DNA from: Pratylenchus scribneri
Lineage: Eukaryota; Nematoda; Chromadorea; Rhabditida; Pratylenchidae
Direction: 5' to 3'
Assembly: GCA_030063045.1 (NCBI GenBank)
Contig: JAQSEB010000180.1
Location: 1 to 64,000, forward strand
Length of the DNA: 64,000 nucleotides
The position numbers and the translations under genes were made by a program. Below the pieces are notes generated by a model, which ran no database searches, was not told the origin of the DNA, and was given only the letters and a program-made list of their open reading frames with translations. Within the stretch, counting starts at the first letter, position 1, and every line of letters starts with the position of its first letter. Shown piece after piece: positions 41,294-53,740 of the stretch.

Positions 41294-44200
41294 TAAGGAA
41301 TTAATTAATTCCAGGAAATAGAATCTTAAAAAATTCAAAAATATTTATTAGGGCTAGGTATGAATCTTATGTCCTAAGGAATTAATTATTTCATTGAATT
41401 AGAATCTTAAAAAATTCAAAAATATTTATTAGGGCTAGGTATGAATCTTATGTCCTAAGGAATTAATTATTTCATTGAATTAGAATCTTAAAAAATTCAA
41501 AAATATTTATTAGGGCTAGGTATGAATCTTATGTCCTAAGGAATTAATTAATTCCAGGAAATAGAATCTTAAAAAATTCAAAAATATTTATTAGGGCTAG
41601 GTATGAATCTTATGTCCTAAGGAATTAATTAATTCCAGGAAATAGAATCTTAAAAAATTCAAAAATATTTATTAGGGCTAGGTATGAATCTTATGTCCTA
41701 AGGAATTAATTAATTCCAGGAAATAGAATCTTAAAAAATTCAAAAATATTTATTAGGGCTAGGTATGAATCTTATGTCCTAAGGAATTAATTAATTCCAG
41801 GAAATAGAATCTTAAAAAATTCAAAAATATTTATTAGGGCTAGGTATGAATCTTATGTCCTAAGGAATTAATTATTTCATTGAATTAGAATCTTAAAAAA
41901 TTCAAAAATATTTATTAGGGCTAGGTATGAATCTTATGTCCTAAGGAATTAATTATTTCATTGAATTAGAATCTTAAAAAATTCAAAAATATTTATTAGG
42001 GCTAGGTATGAATCTTATGTCCTAAGGAATTAATTATTTCATTGAATTAGAATCTTAAAAAATTCAAAAATATTTATTAGGGCTAGGTATGAATCTTATG
42101 TCCTAAGGAATTAATTATTTCATTGAATTAGAATCTTAAAAAATTCAAAAATATTTATTAGGGCTAGGTATGAATCTTATGTCCTAAGGAATTAATTAAT
42201 TCCAGGAAATAGAATCTTAAAAAATTCAAAAATATTTATTAGGGCTAGGTATGAATCTTATGTCCTAAGGAATTAATTATTTCATTGAATTAGAATCTTA
42301 AAAAATTCAAAAATATTTATTAGGGCTAGGTATGAATCTTATGTCCTAAGGAATTAATTAATTCCAGGAAATAGAATCTTAAAAAATTCAAAAATATTTA
42401 TTAGGGCTAGGTATGAATCTTATGTCCTAAGGAATTAATTATTTCATTGAATTAGAATCTTAAAAAATTCAAAAATATTTATTAGGGCTAGGTATGAATC
42501 TTATGTCCTAAGGAATTAATTATTTCATTGAATTAGAATCTTAAAAAATTCAAAAATATTTATTAGGGCTAGGTATGAATCTTATGTCCTAAGGAATTAA
42601 TTATTTCATTGAATTAGAATCTTAAAAAATTCAAAAATATTTATTAGGGCTAGGTATGAATCTTATGTCCTAAGGAATTAATTAATTCCAGGAAATAGAA
42701 TCTTAAAAAATTCAAAAATATTTATTAGGGCTAGGTATGAATCTTATGTCCTAAGGAATTAATTAATTCCAGGAAATAGAATCTTAAAAAATTCAAAAAT
42801 ATTTATTAGGGCTAGGTATGAATCTTATGTCCTAAGGAATTAATTAATTCCAGGAAATAGAATCTTAAAAAATTCAAAAATATTTATTAGGGCTAGGTAT
42901 GAATCTTATGTCCTAAGGAATTAATTATTTCATTGAATTAGAATCTTAAAAAATTCAAAAATATTTATTAGGGCTAGGTATGAATCTTATGTCCTAAGGA
43001 ATTAATTATTTCATTGAATTAGAATCTTAAAAAATTCAAAAATATTTATTAGGGCTAGGTATGAATCTTATGTCCTAAGGAATTAATTATTTCATTGAAT
43101 TAGAATCTTAAAAAATTCAAAAATATTTATTAGGGCTAGGTATGAATCTTATGTCCTAAGGAATTAATTATTTCATTGAATTAGAATCTTAAAAAATTCA
43201 AAAATATTTATTAGGGCTAGGTATGAATCTTATGTCCTAAGGAATTAATTAATTCCAGGAAATAGAATCTTAAAAAATTCAAAAATATTTATTAGGGCTA
43301 GGTATGAATCTTATGTCCTAAGGAATTAATTAATTCCAGGAAATAGAATCTTAAAAAATTCAAAAATATTTATTAGGGCTAGGTATGAATCTTATGTCCT
43401 AAGGAATTAATTAATTCCAGGAAATAGAATCTTAAAAAATTCAAAAATATTTATTAGGGCTAGGTATGAATCTTATGTCCTAAGGAATTAATTATTTCAT
43501 TGAATTAGAATCTTAAAAAATTCAAAAATATTTATTAGGGCTAGGTATGAATCTTATGTCCTAAGGAATTAATTATTTCATTGAATTAGAATCTTAAAAA
43601 ATTCAAAAATATTTATTAGGGCTAGGTATGAATCTTATGTCCTAAGGAATTAATTATTTCATTGAATTAGAATCTTAAAAAATTCAAAAATATTTATTAG
43701 GGCTAGGTATGAATCTTATGTCCTAAGGAATTAATTATTTCATTGAATTAGAATCTTAAAAAATTCAAAAATATTTATTAGGGCTAGGTATGAATCTTAT
43801 GTCCTAAGGAATTAATTATTTCATTGAATTAGAATCTTAAAAAATTCAAAAATATTTATTAGGGCTAGGTATGAATCTTATGTCCTAAGGAATTAATTAA
43901 TTCCAGGAAATAGAATCTTAAAAAATTCAAAAATATTTATTAGGGCTAGGTATGAATCTTATGTCCTAAGGAATTAATTATTTCATTGAATTAGAATCTT
44001 AAAAAATTCAAAAATATTTATTAGGGCTAGGTATGAATCTTATGTCCTAAGGAATTAATTATTTCATTGAATTAGAATCTTAAAAAATTCAAAAATATTT
44101 ATTAGGGCTAGGTATGAATCTTATGTCCTAAGGAATTAATTAATTCCAGGAAATAGAATCTTAAAAAATTCAAAAATATTTATTAGGGCTAGGTATGAAT

Positions 44201-47200
44201 CTTATGTCCTAAGGAATTAATTAATTCCAGGAAATAGAATCTTAAAAAATTCAAAAATATTTATTAGGGCTAGGTATGAATCTTATGTCCTAAGGAATTA
44301 ATTAATTCCAGGAAATAGAATCTTAAAAAATTCAAAAATATTTATTAGGGCTAGGTATGAATCTTATGTCCTAAGGAATTAATTATTTCATTGAATTAGA
44401 ATCTTAAAAAATTCAAAAATATTTATTAGGGCTAGGTATGAATCTTATGTCCTAAGGAATTAATTATTTCATTGAATTAGAATCTTAAAAAATTCAAAAA
44501 TATTTATTAGGGCTAGGTATGAATCTTATGTCCTAAGGAATTAATTATTTCATTGAATTAGAATCTTAAAAAATTCAAAAATATTTATTAGGGCTAGGTA
44601 TGAATCTTATGTCCTAAGGAATTAATTATTTCATTGAATTAGAATCTTAAAAAATTCAAAAATATTTATTAGGGCTAGGTATGAATCTTATGTCCTAAGG
44701 AATTAATTATTTCATTGAATTAGAATCTTAAAAAATTCAAAAATATTTATTAGGGCTAGGTATGAATCTTATGTCCTAAGGAATTAATTAATTCCAGGAA
44801 ATAGAATCTTAAAAAATTCAAAAATATTTATTAGGGCTAGGTATGAATCTTATGTCCTAAGGAATTAATTATTTCATTGAATTAGAATCTTAAAAAATTC
44901 AAAAATATTTATTAGGGCTAGGTATGAATCTTATGTCCTAAGGAATTAATTATTTCATTGAATTAGAATCTTAAAAAATTCAAAAATATTTATTAGGGCT
45001 AGGTATGAATCTTATGTCCTAAGGAATTAATTATTTCATTGAATTAGAATCTTAAAAAATTCAAAAATATTTATTAGGGCTAGGTATGAATCTTATGTCC
45101 TAAGGAATTAATTAATTCCAGGAAATAGAATCTTAAAAAATTCAAAAATATTTATTAGGGCTAGGTATGAATCTTATGTCCTAAGGAATTAATTAATTCC
45201 AGGAAATAGAATCTTAAAAAATTCAAAAATATTTATTAGGGCTAGGTATGAATCTTATGTCCTAAGGAATTAATTATTTCATTGAATTAGAATCTTAAAA
45301 AATTCAAAAATATTTATTAGGGCTAGGTATGAATCTTATGTCCTAAGGAATTAATTATTTCATTGAATTAGAATCTTAAAAAATTCAAAAATATTTATTA
45401 GGGCTAGGTATGAATCTTATGTCCTAAGGAATTAATTATTTCATTGAATTAGAATCTTAAAAAATTCAAAAATATTTATTAGGGCTAGGTATGAATCTTA
45501 TGTCCTAAGGAATTAATTAATTCCAGGAAATAGAATCTTAAAAAATTCAAAAATATTTATTAGGGCTAGGTATGAATCTTATGTCCTAAGGAATTAATTA
45601 TTTCATTGAATTAGAATCTTAAAAAATTCAAAAATATTTATTAGGGCTAGGTATGAATCTTATGTCCTAAGGAATTAATTAATTCCAGGAAATAGAATCT
45701 TAAAAAATTCAAAAATATTTATTAGGGCTAGGTATGAATCTTATGTCCTAAGGAATTAATTATTTCATTGAATTAGAATCTTAAAAAATTCAAAAATATT
45801 TATTAGGGCTAGGTATGAATCTTATGTCCTAAGGAATTAATTAATTCCAGGAAATAGAATCTTAAAAAATTCAAAAATATTTATTAGGGCTAGGTATGAA
45901 TCTTATGTCCTAAGGAATTAATTATTTCATTGAATTAGAATCTTAAAAAATTCAAAAATATTTATTAGGGCTAGGTATGAATCTTATGTCCTAAGGAATT
46001 AATTATTTCATTGAATTAGAATCTTAAAAAATTCAAAAATATTTATTAGGGCTAGGTATGAATCTTATGTCCTAAGGAATTAATTATTTCATTGAATTAG
46101 AATCTTAAAAAATTCAAAAATATTTATTAGGGCTAGGTATGAATCTTATGTCCTAAGGAATTAATTATTTCATTGAATTAGAATCTTAAAAAATTCAAAA
46201 ATATTTATTAGGGCTAGGTATGAATCTTATGTCCTAAGGAATTAATTATTTCATTGAATTAGAATCTTAAAAAATTCAAAAATATTTATTAGGGCTAGGT
46301 ATGAATCTTATGTCCTAAGGAATTAATTATTTCATTGAATTAGAATCTTAAAAAATTCAAAAATATGTATTAGGGCTAGGTATGAATCTTATGTCCTAAG
46401 GAATTAATTATTTCATTGAATTAGAATCTTAAAAAATTCAAAAATATTTATTAGGGCTAGGTATGAATCTTATGTCCTAAGGAATTAATTAATTCCAGGA
46501 AATAGAATCTTAAAAAATTCAAAAATATTTATTAGGGCTAGGTATGAATCTTATGTCCTAAGGAATTAATTATTTCATTGAATTAGAATCTTAAAAAATT
46601 CAAAAATATTTATTAGGGCTAGGTATGAATCTTATGTCCTAAGGAATTAATTAATTCCAGGAAATAGAATCTTAAAAAATTCAAAAATATTTATTAGGGC
46701 TAGGTATGAATCTTATGTCCTAAGGAATTAATTAATTCCAGGAAATAGAATCTTAAAAAATTCAAAAATATTTATTAGGGCTAGGTATGAATCTTATGTC
46801 CTAAGGAATTAATTAATTCCAGGAAATAGAATCTTAAAAAATTCAAAAATATTTATTAGGGCTAGGTATGAATCTTATGTCCTAAGGAATTAATTAATTC
46901 CAGGAAATAGAATCTTAAAAAATTCAAAAATATTTATTAGGGCTAGGTATGAATCTTATGTCCTAAGGAATTAATTAATTCCAGGAAATAGAATCTTAAA
47001 AAATTCAAAAATATTTATTAGGGCTAGGTATGAATCTTATGTCCTAAGGAATTAATTATTTCATTGAATTAGAATCTTAAAAAATTCAAAAATATTTATT
47101 AGGGCTAGGTATGAATCTTATGTCCTAAGGAATTAATTATTTCATTGAATTAGAATCTTAAAAAATTCAAAAATATTTATTAGGGCTAGGTATGAATCTT

Positions 47201-49799
47201 ATGTCCTAAGGAATTAATTAATTCCAGGAAATAGAATCTTAAAAAATTCAAAAATATTTATTAGGGCTAGGTATGAATCTTATGTCCTAAGGAATTAATT
47301 AATTCCAGGAAATAGAATCTTAAAAAATTCAAAAATATTTATTAGGGCTAGGTATGAATCTTATGTCCTAAGGAATTAATTATTTCATTGAATTAGAATC
47401 TTAAAAAATTCAAAAATATTTATTAGGGCTAGGTATGAATCTTATGTCCTAAGGAATTAATTATTTCATTGAATTAGAATCTTAAAAAATTCATAAATAT
47501 TTATTAGGGCTAGGTATGAATCTTATGTCCTAAGGAATTAATTATTTCATTGAATTAGAATCTTAAAAAATTCAAAAATATTTATTAGGGCTAGGTATGA
47601 ATCTTATGTCCTAAGGAATTAATTATTTCATTGAATTAGAATCTTAAAAAATTCAAAAATATTTATTAGGGCTAGGTATGAATCTTATGTCCTAAGGAAT
47701 TAATTATTTCATTGAATTAGAATCTTAAAAAATTCAAAAATATTTATTAGGGCTAGGTATGAATCTTATGTCCTAAGGAATTAATTAATTCCAGGAAATA
47801 GAATCTTAAAAAATTCAAAAATATTTATTAGGGCTAGGTATGAATCTTATGTCCTAAGGAATTAATTATTTCATTGAATTAGAATCTTAAAAAATTCAAA
47901 AATATTTATTAGGGCTAGGTATGAATCTTATGTCCTAAGGAATTAATTATTTCATTGAATTAGAATCTTAAAAAATTCAAAAATATTTATTAGGGCTAGG
48001 TATGAATCTTATGTCCTAAGGAATTAATTATTTCATTGAATTAGAATCTTAAAAAATTCAAAAATATTTATTAGGGCTAGGTATGAATCTTATGTCCTAA
48101 GGAATTAATTATTTCATTGAATTAGAATCTTAAAAAATTCAAAAATATTTATTAGGGCTAGGTATGAATCTTATGTCCTAAGGAATTAATTAATTCCAGG
48201 AAATAGAATCTTAAAAAATTCAAAAATATTTATTAGGGCTAGGTATGAATCTTATGTCCTAAGGAATTAATTATTTCATTGAATTAGAATCTTAAAAAAT
48301 TCAAAAATATTTATTAGGGCTAGGTATGAATCTTATGTCCTAAGGAATTAATTAATTCCAGGAAATAGAATCTTAAAAAATTCAAAAATATTTATTAGGG
48401 CTAGGTATGAATCTTATGTCCTAAGGAATTAATTAATTCCAGGAAATAGAATCTTAAAAAATTCAAAAATATTTATTAGGGCTAGATATGAATCTTATGT
48501 CCTAAGGAATTAATTAATTCCAGGAAATAGAATCTTAAAAAATTCAAAAATATTTATTAGGCCTAGGTACGAATCTTATGTCCTAAGGAATTAATTATTT
48601 CATTGAATTAGAATCTTAAAAAATTCAAAAATATTTATTAGGGCTAGGTATGAATCTTATGTCCTAAGGAATTAATTAATTCCAGGAAATAGAATCTTAA
48701 AAAATTCAAAAATATTTATTAGGGCTAGATATGAATCTTATGTCCTAAGGAATTAATTATTTCATTGAATTAGAATCTTAAAAAATTCAAAAATATTTAT
48801 TAGGGCTAGGTATGAATCTTATGTCCTAAGGAATTAATTAATTCCAGGAAATAGAATCTTAAAAAATTCAAAAATATTTATTAGGGCTAGGTATGAATCT
48901 TATGTCCTAAGGAATTAATTAATTCCAGGAAATAGAATCTTAAAAAATTCAAAAATATTTATTAGGGCTAGATATGAATCTTATGTCCTAAGGAATTAAT
49001 TAATTCCAGGAAATAGAATCTTAAAAAATTCAAAAATATTTATTAGGCCTAGGTACGAATCTTATGTCCTAAGGAATTAATTATTTCATTGAATTAGAAT
49101 CTTAAAAAATTCAAAAATATTTATTAGGGCTAGGTATGAATCTTATGTCCTAAGGAATTAATTAATTCCAGGAAATAGAATCTTAAAAAATTCAAAAATA
49201 TTTATTAGGGCTAGATATGAATCTTATGTCCTAAGGAATTAATTATTTCATTGAATTAGAATCTTAAAAAATTCAAAAATATTTATTAGGGCTAGGTATG
49301 AATCTTATGTCCTAAGGAATTAATTATTTCATTGAATTAGAATCTTAAAAAATTCAAAAATATTTATTAGGCCTAGGTATGAATCTTATGTCCTAAGGAA
49401 TTAATTATTTCATTGAATTAGAATCTTAAAAAATTCAAAAATATTTATTAGGGCTAGGTATGAATCTTATGTCCTAAGGAATTAATTATTTCATTGAATT
49501 AGAATCTTAAAAAATTCAAAAATATTTATTAGGGCTAGGTATGAATCTTATGTCCTAAGGAATTAATTATTTCATTGAATTAGAATCTTAAAAAATTCAA
49601 AAATATTTATTAGGGCTAGGTATGAATCTTATGTCCTAAGGAATTAATTATTTCATTGAATTAGAATCTTAAAAAATTCAAAAATATTTATTAGGGCTAG
49701 CTATGAATCTTATGTCCTAAGGAATTAATTATTTCATTGAATTAGAATCTTAAAAAATTCAAAAATATTTATTAGGGCTAGGTATGAATCTTATGTCCT

Positions 49800-51330
49800 A
49801 ATCTGAAAAAAAATAATCAATCGATTTTTTGAAATTTTCATTTTCTAGTTATATCCAGTTCAGTTGCAAAAATCTTTTAATCAAATCCCTCTATTGAGTA
49901 TAAAATAATATTTTGAAAATCTTTTCTATAGCTTAATGCATTATTTGAGAAATTCTAGTTTAATCTGAACAAAAAAATAATCAATCGATTTTTTGAAATT
50001 TTCTTTTTCTAGTTATATCTAGTATAGTTGCAAAAATCTTTTAATCAAATCCCTCTATTGAGTATAAAATAATATTTTGAAAATCTTTTCTATAGCTAAA
50101 TGCATTATTTGAGAAATTCTAGTTTAATCTGAACAAAAAAATAATCAATCGATTTTTTGAAATTTTCATTTTCTAGTTATATCCAGTATAGTTGCAAAAA
50201 TCTTTTATTCAAATCCTTCTATTGAGTATAAAATAATATTTTGAAAATCTTTTCTATAGCTAAATGCATTATTTGAGAAATTCTAGTTTAATCTGAACAA
50301 AAAAATAATCAATCGATTTTTTGAAATTTTCTTTTTCTAGTTATATCCAGTATAGTTGCAAAAATCTTTTAATCAAATCCCTCTATTGAGTATAAAATAA
50401 TATTTTGAAAATCTTTTCTATAGCTAAATGCATTATTTGAGAAATTCTAGTTTAATCTGAACAAAAAAATAATCAATCGATTTTTTGAAATTTTCTTTTT
50501 CTAGTTATATCCAGTATAGTTGCAAAAATCTTTTAATCAAATCCCTCTATTGAGTATAAAATAATATTTTGAAAATCTTTTCTATAGCTAAATGCATTAT
50601 TTGAGAAATTCTAGTTTAATCTGAACAAAAAAATAATCAATCGATCTTTTGAAATTTTCTTTTTCTAGTTATATCCAGTATAGTTGCAAAAATCTTTTAA
50701 TCAAATCCCACTATTGAGTATAAAATATTATTTTGAAAATCTTTTCTATAGCTAAATGCATTATTTGAGAAATTCTAGGTTATTTTTTCAAAAATTTTAA
50801 CAAATCGATTTTTTGAAATTTTCATTTTCTTGTTATATCCAGTACAGTTGCAAAAATCTTTTAATCAAATCCCTCTATTGAGTATAAAATAATATTTTGA
50901 AAATCTTTTCTATAGCTAAATGCATTATTTGAGAAATTCTAGTTTAATCTGAACAAAAAAATAATCAATCGATCTTTTGAAATTTTCTTTTTCTAGTTAT
51001 ATCCAGTATAGTTGCAAAAATCTTTTAATCAAATCCCACTATTGAGTATAAAATATTATTTTGAAAATCTTTTCTATAGCTTAATGCATTATTTGAGAAA
51101 TTCTAGTTTAATCTGAACAAAAAAATAATCACTCGATCTTTTGAAATTTTCTTTTTCTAGTTATATCCAGTATAGTTGCAAAAATCTTTTAATCAAATCC
51201 CTCTATTGAGTATAAAATATTATTTTGAAAATCTTTACTATAGCTAAATGCATTATTTGAGAAATTCTAGTTTAATCTGAAAAAAAATAATCAATCGATC
51301 TTTTGAAATTTTCTTTTTCTAGTTATATGC
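49800..51330 (+). repeat. Satellite C, about 164-bp tandem repeat
   Basis: About nine units starting with AATCTGAACAAAAAAATAATC at 49962, 50126 and 50290 (period 162-164), abutting satellite A directly at GTCCTA|ATCTGAA. Unit variants include a rearranged junction near 50780. The last unit breaks at about 51330. Confidence 0.95.
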
Positions 51331-53066
51331 ATTAAATAGTTTGGTTGATGCGTAAAGTGGTGTGGAAGGGTTTGGGCTTTGACTATTTTTAAATGCTATT
51401 TATACTAAATAAAGTTCTGATGAAAATGAGCACAGCATTTGGATTTGGACTTGAACTTTGATTTCTTAATGTGTATCCTAAATGGGCATCACAAAAAGTG
51501 GAGAAATGAATTTTTGAAGTAAATAATAAATAAATGAAGCCCATCCATCGCTTTTACATTGGCAGCCGGGTGGAATAAAATGAACAAAAAAAAACACAAT
51601 GAATAGCCGATGGTTGGTTGGAGAGGGATTGGACATAGAACTTGTTTGAATGGAAATGAACATCGCAGTAAAATATTTGGGCTGAACTTTGATTTGTGCT
51701 TTAGATTGTAAACAAAGATTTGAGTGCGAATAAAAGGAAAAAATGAACAAAATTAGGGAACATTTAGAAATTGATAAATTTGAATTTTAAGTAAAAATTT
51801 GCATCACTTATTTATAATTTATTTTTCATTTTCATTTTTTATTTGCTAATTCATAATCTTAATTAATCTTCAAAATGAAGGAAAAAAATAGGGAAATTTT
51901 TTAATAATCTATCTTGATGATCTTTTCGGTAAAGCAAATTGATAAAAAGGAAGAAAGATCAAAAATTTAAGATGATTTCTTTCTTTTTGGCTGGAGAATG
52001 CAGATTATGGATATATTACAGAATATGTCTTTGTCAGAAATATTCTACTTATTCAATTGGAGAAAATGCAGCAAATTTAGGGGAATAATCGGCAAAATGC
52101 AAAATTGATTTGACAATGGAAAAAACGAATAATAGGAAAATTTTGAAATGCGAATAAGGAAAATTGAATTTGCCCTTAATCATTGTCTAATTATATTCTT
52201 TTTTTTTCATATTTTTTACTAAATGGCAAAAAAATAATCTGTATGTTTCACTTTTAAAATTGATAAATGGCTTTTCCCAAAAATTTTTGAAAAGAATGAG
52301 ATGTATATGTGCGCAAAATGGACCCATTTATTTGAAAGGGAAAAATTGTGAAATTGTTATGAAAACAAGGATGATTAATTCATATATTTTGAGATCAAAA
52401 ATGAGTAAATGAATTGCCAATATAGAGAAAAGTTTTGGGAACGAAAGGACGAGCAATTGTACTATTAGGAAAAAAGTTGTTTTCAAATCGTTTCGATTGA
52501 AGAAATGGGTGAAAGGAACAACAAAGGACCATTGGCCAATGTTGAGAGTGGATTCCTTTCCCAATTCCCATTCTCCTTCCACAATCCGCGCTTTATTTTC
52601 TCCATATTTCGGCTATATTTGGATGGAATGATGAATGGAAAAAGGACGGCTAACCTAAAAATAAAATGATTGGACAAAACCTAGGCAATAGGAGGGAGAA
52701 ATGGAGATTGGGACATAAATAGTTAAGAAAGAAAGTGGGTACAAAACCCATAGGATGAAAAAAGTAAAATTATGGAATCGATCGATCAATTATGGAAATT
52801 TTTGCTTTCAAATAATCGCAATAATTTTCTTATTTATTTTTTAAATATATATTAATAAATTTTAATTTTTAATATGAAATCTAATAAAAATAAATTTTAA
52901 TAATTAAAAATTAAAAATCATAAAAAGCTCTACCATTTCTTAGGGCAAATTCATCAAAAATTTTAAATTGTTAATATTTCGCTATTTCCAAAAAATATCA
53001 TTTATTTGTCCAAAAAATATAGAAAAGTCGGAAATTTCAATTTCCTAATCAATGTAAGGATTGATA
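51331..53066. other. Gene-free AT-rich stretch
   Basis: Short open frames (for example 51478-51750 and 52328-52582, both minus) show no domain, splice or composition support. I see no RNA gene or repeat except simple AT-rich tracts near 52800-52920. Confidence 0.5.
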
Positions 53067-53074
53067 AAAAAATT

Positions 53075-53295
53075 GGTACTTATCCCAGTTTAGGTCCTCT
53101 TTTTTGGAAAGTGCTTGGTCCCCCGTCCACCCATGGTTTGTCATATTTCGGGTTTGGGTCAATCAGGGCTGAGTTGGGGATAGGTTGGGGGAATCATCTT
53201 ACATGTATCCTAAGCCCATAACCTAACCCAAACCCTAAAACCAAAGGGGTGACCATGCACTTTCCAAAAAAGAGGACCTAAACTGGATAAGTACC
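53075..53295. mobile_element. 221-bp MITE with 8-bp target duplication (hAT-like)
   Basis: Near-perfect inverted ends of about 43 bp: GGTACTTATCCCAGTTTAGG... and its complement, one base different. AAAAAATT flanks both sides (53067-53074 and 53296-53303). The 8-bp duplication fits hAT-type mobilisation. The centre is GC-richer and partly palindromic, with CCTAACCCAAACCCTAAAACC on the right half. Confidence 0.82.
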
Positions 53296-53303
53296 AAAAA
53301 ATT

Positions 53304-53740
53304 AAATAAAATTTAGCAAAAAATGGTGGAAAAATTTTGTTTTCAAATGTCCTCAGTGTATTTTATTTTGTCCAAATTTAATACAACGAAGGGAGGCGGT
53401 CGATATCGTGTTAATATGGGAAATGGTGATTGCTAGATAAATTTGTCCTGAGGTTGATTGATTTGAATTTAATTGAATTTTTTATGACAATGCTTTTATT
53501 TACTATAAAATCCAAGAAATTTTTTTTGATTTTTTTAAGAAAATTTATTTTTAATAAATCTCGATGTTCTTTTTTGAAAATAATTATATAATATTGACTT
53601 TTAATGATTTATTAACATTTTTTCCATAAAGAATTTATTTAAAAATGGCTATTTTTTTATTCTTCAATTTTCCCACATTGGTAAATCAAATTTCAAATGG
53701 CATAAATGTAGATCCCGTAGATTTGTACAATTTTATCTTC
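53304..53740. other. Gene-free spacer
   Basis: AT-rich single-copy sequence between the MITE and satellite D. Nothing recognisable. Confidence 0.5.

Larger units (their letters stand above)
29889..49799 (-). repeat. Satellite A, right array, about 231 units of 81 bp
   Basis: The same 81-bp unit as on the left, in opposite orientation, running 19.9 kb and interrupted only by the 1185-bp insertion at 40109-41293. Units fall into AATTCCAGGAAATAG and TTTCATTGAATTAG types in irregular runs. A higher-order pattern is visible near the right end, where GGGCTAGATATG recurs every 243 bp (3 units) from 48481 and a GGCCTAGGTACG variant recurs every 6 units. One unit near 35083 has a 5-bp deletion. No genes. 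Confidence 0.97.

Noticed and set aside
29889..49799. CRISPR-like array
   Set aside because: Tandem units abut without unique spacers, the period is 81 bp throughout and there are no associated genes; it is a satellite.
51478..53221. Short open frames of 64-90 residues
   Set aside because: No homology, splice or composition support; expected by chance in AT-rich DNA, and one overlaps the MITE.
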